Assembly (NCBI GenBank): GCA_963753245.1
Contig: CAVWBK010000007.1
Location: 471,048-535,047 of the forward strand
Reading direction: 5' to 3'
DNA: 64,000 nucleotides
DNA from: VRUE01 sp963753245
Lineage (GTDB): Bacteria; Actinomycetota; Thermoleophilia; Solirubrobacterales; 70-9
Shown in pieces: positions 45,547-53,740 of the stretch (the stretch's first letter is position 1; each line of letters starts with the position of its first letter). The notes beneath the pieces were generated by a model that made no database searches, had not been told where the DNA came from, and worked only from the letters and a program-made list of their open reading frames with translations. The position numbers and the translations under genes were made by a program.

Positions 45547-48302
45547 AGAGAAAGATGTCGAGTACCGACCAAAGGGCGCCGCTTCGCGCGTTGATCTGGG
45601 TGACTGCCATCGCGTTCGCGCTGCTTCTCTGCGCCGCTCTGGCCTCCCCTGCGGCGCACGCGAGCGAGGCGATCGAAAGCTTCACGACGACCACTTCCGA
45701 CACAAGCGCCGGGGACCATCCTGACCTGTCCACCTCGTTTTCCCTGGCGAGCCCCGGCAGCCCCGAGGGCGCGAGAAACGTGATCTTCAACGCTCCGGAG
45801 GGCGTGTTCGGCAACCCCAATGCGGTCACCCAGTGCACCCAGTCCGACTTTGCGCTCGACCAGTGCCCATCGAATGCCCAATCCGGCCTGATCACGGCCT
45901 ACGCGAACTATGAAGGCAATCCCCATTACCTGCTCGGCACGGCGCCAATCTTCGCGCTCCAACCACTCGGGGATCAGACCGCGCTCCTCGCCTTCATCTC
46001 ACCGATCCTAGACATCCCGATCCAGATCCCTGTGGCGGTTCGCACCTCCACCGACTACGGGCTGAGATTCACGGTCTCCAACATAACCGAGCTCACACCG
46101 CTGGCCGGGGCAAACCTGACGTTCTGGGGCTTTCCCGCCGCGGCAAGCAATGACGCGGAGCGTTTTCCTAAAGGCTCGCCCGGAGAACCGGCGAACTGTC
46201 CCGAACTGACTACCGCAGCCTGCATCGGCAAAGGGACGGCGGCGAGCATCCCCGTGCGCCCATTCACGGACAACCCGACGACCTGCCCCGGCGCGACACT
46301 CACGTCCAGCCTGGAAGTGCAAACCTACCAGGATCCGGCCAACCCGACTCGGAAAGAAGCCACGTACCCGGCCACCACCAGTTGCGATCTGGAGGTGTTC
46401 AACCCGGTCCTGTTTGCCAGCCCGACGACGACGGAAACGGATTCTCCCTCGGGGCTGAACGTCGACCTCGACGCCCCGCAGTTCCTTGGCTTTGCCGCTT
46501 CGCCGTCGGAGCTCAGGGCAGCTTCGGTGACCCTTCCCGAAGGGTTGACGATCAATCCGGACGCCGCTGACGGACAATTTGCGTGCTCCGACGCCGAAGC
46601 AAACTTCGACTCGGAGGGCCCAGCCGAATGCCCGGATCGCTCCAAGATCGGAACCTTCACGATCGGCACCCAGGCACTGAGCGGGCCGCTCGAAGGAGCC
46701 GTGTATATCGGAGAACCGAGGCCCGGGGATCAGTACCGAATCTTCCTCGTGGCGTCGGGCTTCGGCATCAATGCGAAGCTGGTCGGGAGCTTCAGGCCCA
46801 ATCCGGAAACCGGCCAGGTGACGGCATGGTTCGAAAACCTCCCCCAGGTCCCCTTCGAAGAATTCAACCTCCACCTCTTTGCCTCCGACCGCGGCCTGAT
46901 GGCGACCCCGACCCACTGCACGATCTACAAGACCCAGGCCGAGTTCTACCCCTGGAACGCCACCCTCGCCGAACAGGAATCCACGCAGGTCTTCGGGCTC
47001 GACTCCGGTCCCGATGGCACGCGCTGTCCCGGTGAAGCACGTCCCTTCAAGCCGACGCTGGTCGCGGGAACGCTGACCCCGGATGCCGGCGCATTTTCCT
47101 CATACACCCTCAAACTCGACCGAGAAGACGGCGATCAGTTCCTCGGGAAGCTCAACTTCACCCTACCTCCGGGGCTGACTGCTGACCTCCGCGGGATCAC
47201 TTACTGCTCGGAGGCGAGTATCACCGCAGCCAGCAACACCCCAGGACGGACCGAGCAAGCCAATCCAAGCTGCCCGGCCTCATCGCAGATCGGCACCACC
47301 AACGTCGCGGCCGGACCCGGCACGCACCCCTTCCATGCAACCGGCAAGGTCTATTTCGCCGGGCCGTTCAAGGGAGCACCGCTATCGCTCGTGGCGGTCA
47401 CGCCGGCGTTGGCCGGACCATATGACTACGGGACGGTCGTGGTCCGGGTTGCCCTGCACGTCGACCCGCTCGACGCCCACGTGATCGCCGATTCGGAAAC
47501 GGTGCCCTCGATCATCGGCGGGATTCCGATCAGGATGCGGTCGATCCAGGTGAACATTGACAAGCCGAACTTCATGATCAACCCGACCAATTGCTCGGAA
47601 CTTCGCACCGTGTCCGAAGGCATCGGCGATCAGGGCACGGCGGCGGCCTTCTCCTCGCCGTTCATTGCGGTCAATTGCGGCATTCTGCCCTTCGAGCCGA
47701 AGCTCACCATTATCCAGCTTGGGGGTCACAAGGGAACGCTCAGGTCGTCGGATCCGTCGATTCGCTTCGACCTGACCACACGGTCTGGCGACGCCAACAT
47801 CCAATCCCTGTCGGTCACTCTGCCGAACGCGATGGAGATCGACCAGAACCACCTCGGCAACCTTTGCTCGAAGGCCGAGCTCGAAGCGACGCGCTGCGCC
47901 GGTCGCCAGCCGATCGGCGTGGTCAAAGACGAAACACCTCTGCTCGAAGCCCCCCTCGAAGGCCGTGCCTTCGCCGTTTCGGGCTACAAGGGCCTGCCGC
48001 ACGTCGCCTTCATCCTCGGCGGCCAGGTGATGATCGTGCCCCAGGCCGAAACGAAGACCGTGAGCAATCAGCGCTTGCGCACTACGGTCCCTGTCGTCCC
48101 CGACGTTCCGATTGGTCACTTCCAACTGACCCTGTTCGGCAAGAGCCAGGGCTACCTGGCCAACACTCGCAACCTCTGCGGCAAATCGGCAGCGTCGATC
48201 GTGCAATTCACAGCCCAGAACGGCAAGACGCTGCGGCGGGACGAGCCGATCAAGACGGCCTGCGGGGCGACCAGCAAGCACCATAAGCATCACCGCCGCT
48301 AG
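45543..48302 (+). CDS. B5: secreted protein of about four repeated beta-rich modules
   Basis: 919 residues. ATG 45543 overlaps the B4 stop (ATGA) and has GGAGG 6 bases upstream, so the longer open frame back to 45300 is rejected. Signal peptide WVTAIAFALLLCAALASPAA, mature start SEAIESFTTTTSDTSAGDHP. It is very similar to A5 (VIFNAPEGVFGNPNAV; GTAPIFALQPLGDQTA), with the same cysteine signatures and a short tail ACGATSKHHKHHRR. Last gene of operon B. Function unknown. Confidence 0.8.
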   Translation: MKRKMSSTDQRAPLRALIWVTAIAFALLLCAALASPAAHASEAIESFTTTTSDTSAGDHPDLSTSFSLASPGSPEGARNVIFNAPEGVFGNPNAVTQCTQSDFALDQCPSNAQSGLITAYANYEGNPHYLLGTAPIFALQPLGDQTALLAFISPILDIPIQIPVAVRTSTDYGLRFTVSNITELTPLAGANLTFWGFPAAASNDAERFPKGSPGEPANCPELTTAACIGKGTAASIPVRPFTDNPTTCPGATLTSSLEVQTYQDPANPTRKEATYPATTSCDLEVFNPVLFASPTTTETDSPSGLNVDLDAPQFLGFAASPSELRAASVTLPEGLTINPDAADGQFACSDAEANFDSEGPAECPDRSKIGTFTIGTQALSGPLEGAVYIGEPRPGDQYRIFLVASGFGINAKLVGSFRPNPETGQVTAWFENLPQVPFEEFNLHLFASDRGLMATPTHCTIYKTQAEFYPWNATLAEQESTQVFGLDSGPDGTRCPGEARPFKPTLVAGTLTPDAGAFSSYTLKLDREDGDQFLGKLNFTLPPGLTADLRGITYCSEASITAASNTPGRTEQANPSCPASSQIGTTNVAAGPGTHPFHATGKVYFAGPFKGAPLSLVAVTPALAGPYDYGTVVVRVALHVDPLDAHVIADSETVPSIIGGIPIRMRSIQVNIDKPNFMINPTNCSELRTVSEGIGDQGTAAAFSSPFIAVNCGILPFEPKLTIIQLGGHKGTLRSSDPSIRFDLTTRSGDANIQSLSVTLPNAMEIDQNHLGNLCSKAELEATRCAGRQPIGVVKDETPLLEAPLEGRAFAVSGYKGLPHVAFILGGQVMIVPQAETKTVSNQRLRTTVPVVPDVPIGHFQLTLFGKSQGYLANTRNLCGKSAASIVQFTAQNGKTLRRDEPIKTACGATSKHHKHHRR

Positions 48303-48307
48303 CCGGC

Positions 48308-48339
48308 GGGCGGTCGCCCGTCAGATCGCCGCGATCTGA
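48308..48339 (+). terminator. Operon B terminator candidates
   Basis: Two hairpins follow the B5 stop: GGGCG-GT-CGCCC (48308-48319) and TCAGATCG-CCG-CGATCTGA (48321-48339, 8-bp stem), the latter followed by the pyrimidine-rich TCTCTCCT. Confidence 0.6.
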
Positions 48340-48429
48340 TCTCTCCTCGCATCCGGCCGGTACACCGCCGTTCGCAAACCGCCCCTCGGCCTGGGAAAAT
48401 GCGGGGGTGAGCGCTCCGGGTAGCCGCAG

Positions 48430-51400
48430 GTGAGATCTCGTCCTGCTCTGGCGGCGTTGGCGGCGGTCCTGGTCGGCAGCTTTGTTCTCGGTCTTGTCGG
48501 TCTCGGAGTCGAGGGCAAGCTCGATCCGCTCTCGCTGACGATCTCCGGCACCTCTGCGGCCGAAGGGGAAAAGCTCGCCGAGGAACACTTCGGCGACGCC
48601 TCTCAGTTTGCAGTCCTGCTCACCGGCCCGCCGGCGGAGATCGAACGCCAGGGTCCGCCTCTCGTCCGCGCCCTCCGCCACTCACCGAAGGCCACCGTGA
48701 TCTCGCCCTGGGATCGCGGCACCGTCACGGCTCTGCGTCCTAGCCCCCGCCACGCGCTGATCATCGTCGACTACCACGTGCCGCTGGCCACGGCGATGCG
48801 CGACACCGTCCCGGAACTGGAGGAGATCCTCGACGAGAAGGTCAGCTCTCCGCTGCGCGCCACCCAGTCTGGGTTCGCCTCCGTCTCCCGCGCCCTGCAG
48901 GAAGAAACGATCGGCGCTACCGAGCGTGCCGAGCTGCTCGCCGCGCCGCTGCTCCTGCTCGTCCTGCTCCTGGTCTTCCGCTCGGTCGTTGCCGCCGCAA
49001 TACCGCTCGCCTTCGGTGCTCTCACGGTCCTTGCCGGCCGCGGGGTGCTCGTCCTGCTCAGCTCGGTGATGACCGTCGACGCGATCTCGCTGGTCGTCTG
49101 CACGATGATGGGCCTGGCGCTGGGGGTCGACTACTCGCTTCTGATTGTCTCCCGCTTCCGTGAGGAGCTCGCCGAGGGAAGCACAGCGCTCGAGGCGGCG
49201 ATGCGCGGCCGGGCCACCGCCGGCCGCACCACCGTCTTTGCTGGCTCCACTCTGCTCGCCGCGCTCGCCCTCTCCGCCTTCGTGCAGCCCGGCTCGCTGC
49301 TCCTCTCGCTCGCCGCGACGGTCGGCGTCGCGACCGTCCTCAGCGTGCTGGTCGCCGTCGCCGGGCTGCCGGGCCTCCTAACCCTGCTCGGCGAGCGCGT
49401 CAACGCCGGGCGGATCGGCCGCAGGACTCTCCGCCCCTCCGGCTCACGTGTCGCCGCGATCGCCGCGCGCGCACTGCGCCGCCCTGGCCTGGCGGCGATC
49501 CTGATCGCGATTCCGTTGGCCCTGCTCGCGGCCCCTGCCCTCGGCCTCAGCACTGCCGCCCCGGGGATCGACGAGCTGCCGAGCTCCAACGGTGCCCGGC
49601 AGAGCGCTGAAAAGATCGCCGATGCGGTCGGCCCCGGCTGGGAAGCCCCCTTCGTGGTGGTGGCCGCGGCCCAGCACGGCCCGATCACCACCCCGGAACG
49701 CCTCGCCCTACTCGGCCGCTGGCAGCGCCGGGTCGCCGCGCAGCCCGGGATCCGTGCCGTGATCGGCCCCGCCGCCATTGCCAAGGGCACGAAACCGCTG
49801 CGCGAACTCGGTGAAGATTTCACCTCGACCGGCCCAAACGGCTCCGCCAGCCTCGCCAAGCTCGGACCGGGCCTGTACCGCGCCTCGGGGGCCGTCTCGC
49901 AGCTGCGGGAAGGCCTTGCCGAAGCCGCGCAGGGCAGCGGCCTACTCGGTGAAGGAGCCGAACAGGCTAAGCAGGGCGCCGGGCTGATCGCCGACGGCCT
50001 CGGCCGCGCCGCCGGCGCCGGGACCGAAGCGAGCGGTGCAATCGACCGCCTGGCCGCGGGGACCAGACGGCTCTCCGACGCACAGCGCAAGACCTCTGCC
50101 GGCAGCCTGACGCTCGCCCTGGGCCTGCGCTCGCTGCTGCCCAGTGTCCGCGGCGGCGGCCTCGCCCGCGCCCGCCGGCTCGCCGAAAAGCTGGAAGCGG
50201 AATCGAAGGAGAACCCGGCTCTGGAACCGCGCGCAAATGAAGCCCGCGTCCTCGCCCGTGTGTTCTCCTCGATTCGCAACGAAGTGCACCGGCTGCGCAA
50301 CCTCGCCAACACCGTCAACGGCGGCCTCAACAAGCTGGTCGCCGGCGGGCGCGAACTCGAACACGGGACCAGCCAGCTCGCCGGAGCGGCCGGCGGTCTG
50401 AGCGAAGGCTTGCTGCGGCTCACCGACGGCGCCCAGCGCCTCGTCATCGGGCTTGGCGAACTGCACGGCGGCGCCGGTCAGCTCGAGAGCCACCTGGCAA
50501 ACGGCTATCAGGAATCCCAGCCGCTGGAATCCGGCCTGCGCCGGGCGAGTGTCCGAGTCTCCGCAACGGCTGGGCCCCTGGCCGCCGGTGCTCGCCGCCT
50601 GCAGCGCACCTCACCCCACCTCTTTGACTCGGGCTCCTTCGTCCTCTCGGCTCTGGAAGGTGCTTCTCCTCGCCGCCGGGCTCTGGCCGGCGAGGCGGTC
50701 AGCGTCGAAGGCGGTGGCCAGGCGGCGCGGATGCTGATCATCCCGAGCCACGGCCTCAACAGCCCGCAGTCGCGCCAGATCGGCAGTCGCCTCAACGTCG
50801 ACGCCGAGCGGATCGCGCGCGAGGGCGGCCTGCGGACCGGGGTCGGCGGCGGCGCCGCGACCGTCAACGACTACGGCAGCGTTACTCGGGCGCGGATTCC
50901 GATCGTCGTCGGCGCCGTCGTCATCGCCTGCTTCCTGATGCTCCTACTCATCCTCCGCTCGCCGCTGCTCGCCGGAATCGCCGTGGTCCTCAACCTCGCC
51001 TCGGTCGGCGCCGCGATCGGCGTGATGACGCTGGTTTGCAAGATCCCCGAGGGCTACCCGCTCGGCGGGCACCCCTACATCGATACCGTCGGCGCCGCCG
51101 CGATCTTCGGTGTTACCTTCGGCCTCTCGATCGACTACGCGGTTTTCCTCCTCGCCCGCATGCGAGAGCACTATCGCGAGCACGGCGACAATGCCGCGGC
51201 GATCAGCTTCGGCCTTGAGCGAACCGCCGGAGTGATCACCGGCGCCGCGGCGATCATGGCCGCGGTCTTCATCTCGTTCGCCGCGGCCCCGATCGCGACC
51301 GTCAGCCAGATGGGAGTCGGGCTGACCGTCGCGATTCTGCTCGACGCGACCGTGGTCCGCATCGTCCTTTTGCCTGCCCTGATGCTCCTATTTGGTGATC

Positions 51401-51462
51401 GGGTCTGGCGCACCCCGCGCTGGCTGGGCCGGCCTTCCCCCACCCATGAGAGGCGTATTTGA
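48430..51462 (+). CDS. MMPL/RND-family transporter with YhgE-like coiled middle domain
   Basis: 1,010 residues. An N-terminal membrane helix, a periplasm-side domain, then two MMPL helix bundles. The first has FRSVVAAAIPLAFGALTVLA and ALGVDYSLLIVSRFREEL; the second has LILRSPLLAGIAVVLNLASV and FGLSIDYAVFLLARMREHYR. Both carry the GxDY proton-relay-type aspartate. Between them (about 480-730) lies a long Ala/Gly-rich helical region with repeats such as GTSQLAGAAGGL, resembling the YhgE/Pip extracytoplasmic coil. GTG 48430 is the start. It lies downstream of operon B and could move lipids or surface material connected with it, but no shared promoter motif precedes it, so the link is positional only. 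Confidence 0.88.
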   Translation: MRSRPALAALAAVLVGSFVLGLVGLGVEGKLDPLSLTISGTSAAEGEKLAEEHFGDASQFAVLLTGPPAEIERQGPPLVRALRHSPKATVISPWDRGTVTALRPSPRHALIIVDYHVPLATAMRDTVPELEEILDEKVSSPLRATQSGFASVSRALQEETIGATERAELLAAPLLLLVLLLVFRSVVAAAIPLAFGALTVLAGRGVLVLLSSVMTVDAISLVVCTMMGLALGVDYSLLIVSRFREELAEGSTALEAAMRGRATAGRTTVFAGSTLLAALALSAFVQPGSLLLSLAATVGVATVLSVLVAVAGLPGLLTLLGERVNAGRIGRRTLRPSGSRVAAIAARALRRPGLAAILIAIPLALLAAPALGLSTAAPGIDELPSSNGARQSAEKIADAVGPGWEAPFVVVAAAQHGPITTPERLALLGRWQRRVAAQPGIRAVIGPAAIAKGTKPLRELGEDFTSTGPNGSASLAKLGPGLYRASGAVSQLREGLAEAAQGSGLLGEGAEQAKQGAGLIADGLGRAAGAGTEASGAIDRLAAGTRRLSDAQRKTSAGSLTLALGLRSLLPSVRGGGLARARRLAEKLEAESKENPALEPRANEARVLARVFSSIRNEVHRLRNLANTVNGGLNKLVAGGRELEHGTSQLAGAAGGLSEGLLRLTDGAQRLVIGLGELHGGAGQLESHLANGYQESQPLESGLRRASVRVSATAGPLAAGARRLQRTSPHLFDSGSFVLSALEGASPRRRALAGEAVSVEGGGQAARMLIIPSHGLNSPQSRQIGSRLNVDAERIAREGGLRTGVGGGAATVNDYGSVTRARIPIVVGAVVIACFLMLLLILRSPLLAGIAVVLNLASVGAAIGVMTLVCKIPEGYPLGGHPYIDTVGAAAIFGVTFGLSIDYAVFLLARMREHYREHGDNAAAISFGLERTAGVITGAAAIMAAVFISFAAAPIATVSQMGVGLTVAILLDATVVRIVLLPALMLLFGDRVWRTPRWLGRPSPTHERRI

Positions 51463-51575
51463 CTCCGGCTTGCGGACATCGGCGTACCCCGAATTGAGAG
51501 CCGAGGCGCTAAGGTCTTGGCAGGCAAAACAAACGCCTAACAATGCGTTAACAGGGATGGTGTTGAGGACTAGGG

Positions 51576-52118
51576 ATGGGTTACATCGGACGACTAATCG
51601 CAGTCGTGACCGCGCTAGTGCTCGCACTGGGCGCCGCTGCTGCGATGGCGGAAACGTCCGTTCCGGCGAGCACGACGGCCCCAGCCCGCGCTTCCGAAGC
51701 TGCCGCAGGCCCGAGCCGCAACGAATATGTATCCGAATTGGAGAAGGTCTGTCGACCCGGCGCCGAAGAGACTCAGCGCGCGATGAAAGGCGTGCGCGAT
51801 GACATTCACGCCGGGCGCACCGATGTGGCGACCCACAAATTTGAAGAGGCCGCGAAGATCTTCGGCCGGACGATAACCACGATCGCTCACCCAGCCCGGC
51901 CGCCGGCCGATGCCACCCGGCTGAAAAAGTGGTTCGTCTACCTCAATCGCCAGGAGTCCTACCTACAGGAAATCACCGCGCAGCTGCGTGGCGGGCACAC
52001 GATCAAGGCACAGCGGCTGACCGCGCGCTTCATCCACAACGGCAACCTCGCCAACAACGTCACCCTCGCCTTCGGCTTTAACTGGTGTAGCTTCAAGTTC
52101 TCCAGGTACGGCTTTTGA
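51576..52118 (+). CDS. Small secreted helical protein of unknown function
   Basis: 180 residues with a signal peptide (LIAVVTALVLALGAAAAMAE), a Ser/Thr/Ala/Pro linker, and a helical domain starting NEYVSELEKVCRPGAEETQR. Two cysteines (VCRPG near residue 59 and WCSFK near 172) could form one disulfide. The pattern (short secreted helical protein with EYVxxLExVC) is one I associate with unnamed actinobacterial proteins. One base separates it from the next gene, so both are likely one message. ATG 51576 gives the signal peptide directly. Confidence 0.7.
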   Translation: MGYIGRLIAVVTALVLALGAAAAMAETSVPASTTAPARASEAAAGPSRNEYVSELEKVCRPGAEETQRAMKGVRDDIHAGRTDVATHKFEEAAKIFGRTITTIAHPARPPADATRLKKWFVYLNRQESYLQEITAQLRGGHTIKAQRLTARFIHNGNLANNVTLAFGFNWCSFKFSRYGF

Positions 52119-52119
52119 G

Positions 52120-52902
52120 ATGAGGCGCCGCGCCTGGCCGGTTCTGACCCTCGTGGCAGTCGCGGCCCTCGCACTCGGAACGGGACCGGCCGCCGCCGAA
52201 CGCGCTCAGGACGAGAACGTGATCGTCTCCGTGGACGGCGGGATCACTCCCAAGGTCCTGCCCCGCGATCACCTCGCCCCGGTGGCGGTCAATCTCTCGG
52301 GGAAGGTCTTCACCTCAGATGGCTCGCCGATCCCCCGCGTCAACTGGATTCGGCTGGAACTCGCCTACCGCGGAAGGCTGTTCCGGCACGGCCTCGCGGT
52401 CTGCCCGCAGGTCCGCCTCGACAGCACCGACAGCAGGCAGGCGCTGCGATCCTGCGGGGAGGCGCTCGTCGGCCGGGGCGGGCTCTACGCGGAGATCTTC
52501 GTCCCCAATCAAGAACCGTTCGGCGTACACGCCCACCTGCTGGCCTTCAACGGACAGACGAAGGCGGGCCGCCCGGCCGTCCTGATCCACGCCTACGCCT
52601 CCGACCCGCCGGTCTCCTTCGTCATCCCCTTCACCGTCCACCACCGCAAGGGCGCCTTCCGCACAGTCTTGGTGACAACGATCAGGCGCTCGGTCGGGCC
52701 CTGGCCGCATGTCGCCAACTTCCGGATCAAGGTCGCACGAACCTTCAGCTACCGTGGGCGCAAGCGCAGCTACCTGAGTGCCTCCTGTCCGTTACCGACA
52801 GGCTTCACCGCCGGCTTTCTCTCCTTCGCTCGGGCCACCTACACCTTCGCCGGTGGCGCCCAGGTGACGAAGGAATCGGTCCGCAGCTGTCGCGCTCGCT
52901 AG
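52120..52902 (+). CDS. Secreted four-cysteine protein of unknown function (paralogue of 7906-8700)
   Basis: 260 residues; signal peptide VLTLVAVAALALGTGPAAAE. Homologous throughout to 7906-8700: VDGGITPKVLPRD, RHGLAVCPQVRL, QALRSCGEALVGRGGLYAE, FSYRGRKRSYLSASCP and a final RSC. The same four cysteines are conserved. The proteins appear all-beta with no recognised active-site residues. The two copies flank the duplicated core on its left and right. Cotranscribed with 51576. No database family name can be given from sequence alone. Confidence 0.78.
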   Translation: MRRRAWPVLTLVAVAALALGTGPAAAERAQDENVIVSVDGGITPKVLPRDHLAPVAVNLSGKVFTSDGSPIPRVNWIRLELAYRGRLFRHGLAVCPQVRLDSTDSRQALRSCGEALVGRGGLYAEIFVPNQEPFGVHAHLLAFNGQTKAGRPAVLIHAYASDPPVSFVIPFTVHHRKGAFRTVLVTTIRRSVGPWPHVANFRIKVARTFSYRGRKRSYLSASCPLPTGFTAGFLSFARATYTFAGGAQVTKESVRSCRAR

Positions 52903-52996
52903 TGGCGGCGGGCCGCTCCGGTACACCGGCGGCTCTAGTGCCTTCGCGCTGAAATGCTTGGCAGCGGGGCTGCGGACGGCATAGAGCGCACCGCGC

Positions 52997-53025
52997 TTGA
53001 CACTTTGGTCCGTTTGTGTTCTTAT
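52997..53025 (+). promoter_or_regulatory. Shared-motif promoter P4
   Basis: TTGACA (52997-53002), spacer CTTTGGTCCGTTTGTGT of 17 bases, -10 TCTTAT (53020-53025). Same layout as P1-P3 and P5. It precedes the HTH-less TetR gene at 53125. Confidence 0.75.
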
Positions 53026-53124
53026 TAGACCAGGCTGAAACGGCGGGAGGCGTCAATCATCAGCACAAGGATCACCGACATAGAGCCAGTCGCAGGGCCG
53101 CGAATTCGCAGGGACGAGTTCTCG

Positions 53125-53538
53125 ATGAGCCTCGAGCAGCTGCAGGTCGCGGTCGCCAAGGGCTGCGCGGGACGCGATGCCTGGGCCGGGCGCTTCGCCG
53201 CGGGGATCCGCGCTGCGCTCGCCTTTGCCGCTGCCAACCCGAGCGCCGCCCGCGCCCTGATCGATGCACGCGCCGGGGATCGCGATGGCGAGGAGAACTA
53301 TCAGGAACTGGTCGAGCGCTTCTCCGCGGCACTCGGTGAGTGCGCTCCGGCCGATGAGCGGCTGCTGGCCTGCCGCGATGAGGCTCTGCTCGGAAGCATC
53401 GCCGGCGTCATCAGCGGCTGCCTGCACTGCGGCAGCGCCGAGCGGATTGATGAAATCGCACCCGATCTCGTCTACCTCGCGCTCTTGCCACACGTCGGCT
53501 TCGAGGAGGCGAGGTACTGGTCCTACGCCGCGATCTGA
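53125..53538 (+). CDS. TetR C-terminal domain protein lacking its helix-turn-helix
   Basis: 137 residues from ATG 53125. It aligns with the ligand-binding half of the TetR protein at 28716: AALAFAAANPSAARALI matches AGLEFAARSPSEARLLL, and DEALLGSIAGVISGCLHCG matches the ALVGAVSAIVGAHLCTR region. The frame is open upstream only to a TAG at 53026, with a further 32 non-HTH codons and no standard start. A DNA-binding domain of about 50 residues cannot be present in this frame. It is driven by P4 and sits where unit A has its intact TetR gene. It may be a decaying copy, or a functional HTH-less partner that would pair with intact regulators. Confidence 0.65.
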   Translation: MSLEQLQVAVAKGCAGRDAWAGRFAAGIRAALAFAAANPSAARALIDARAGDRDGEENYQELVERFSAALGECAPADERLLACRDEALLGSIAGVISGCLHCGSAERIDEIAPDLVYLALLPHVGFEEARYWSYAAI

Positions 53539-53602
53539 GCGGCTTTCGGTACGCCCTCATCTGGCGCTCGGCTCTTTTTCAAGCCAAATGGAGTGAAGAC
53601 CT

Positions 53603-53631
53603 TGACAAACTGGTCTGACTCTGTTCTTATA
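53603..53631 (+). promoter_or_regulatory. Orphan shared-motif promoter P5
   Basis: TTGACA (53603-53608), spacer AACTGGTCTGACTCTGT of 17 bases, -10 TCTTAT (53626-53631). No plus-strand gene follows: the next 150 bases are non-coding and end at a hairpin (53741-53772), and the next gene runs the other way. The predicted transcript would be about 135 bases, either a small RNA or the leftover promoter of a lost gene. Confidence 0.65.
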
Positions 53632-53740
53632 TGTCCACTTGCGGAGGCGCAGGTCTTGCGAACTCGCAACCGATTGATCGGGCCGGAGTCGCCCCGTCCA
53701 TTCCCTGTGCGGCGCGATTTCCATGTGAAGCAAACGTCAT

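Larger units (their letters stand above)
29399..53538. repeat. Duplicated unit B: double-TetR gene, surface-protein operon, HTH-less TetR gene
   Basis: Matches unit A gene by gene: double TetR, shared promoter, B1-B5, and at the end a TetR-like C-terminal domain with the same promoter. It differs by lacking an A6 equivalent and by holding an MMPL transporter and two secreted-protein genes (48430-52902) before the last gene. One of these resembles the gene just left of unit A. Confidence 0.7.

Noticed and set aside
10274..48302. CRISPR array or tandem DNA repeats
   Set aside because: The repetition is at protein level (NHL, fn3-like and module repeats) with diverged DNA and no regular short repeat/spacer pattern.
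8697..53538. Composite transposon as the cause of the duplication
   Set aside because: No transposase, integrase, terminal inverted repeats or target duplications are visible at the unit borders.
53125..53538. Full TetR regulator with an upstream start
   Set aside because: The frame is closed by TAG at 53026 and the open codons before ATG 53125 do not encode a helix-turn-helix.
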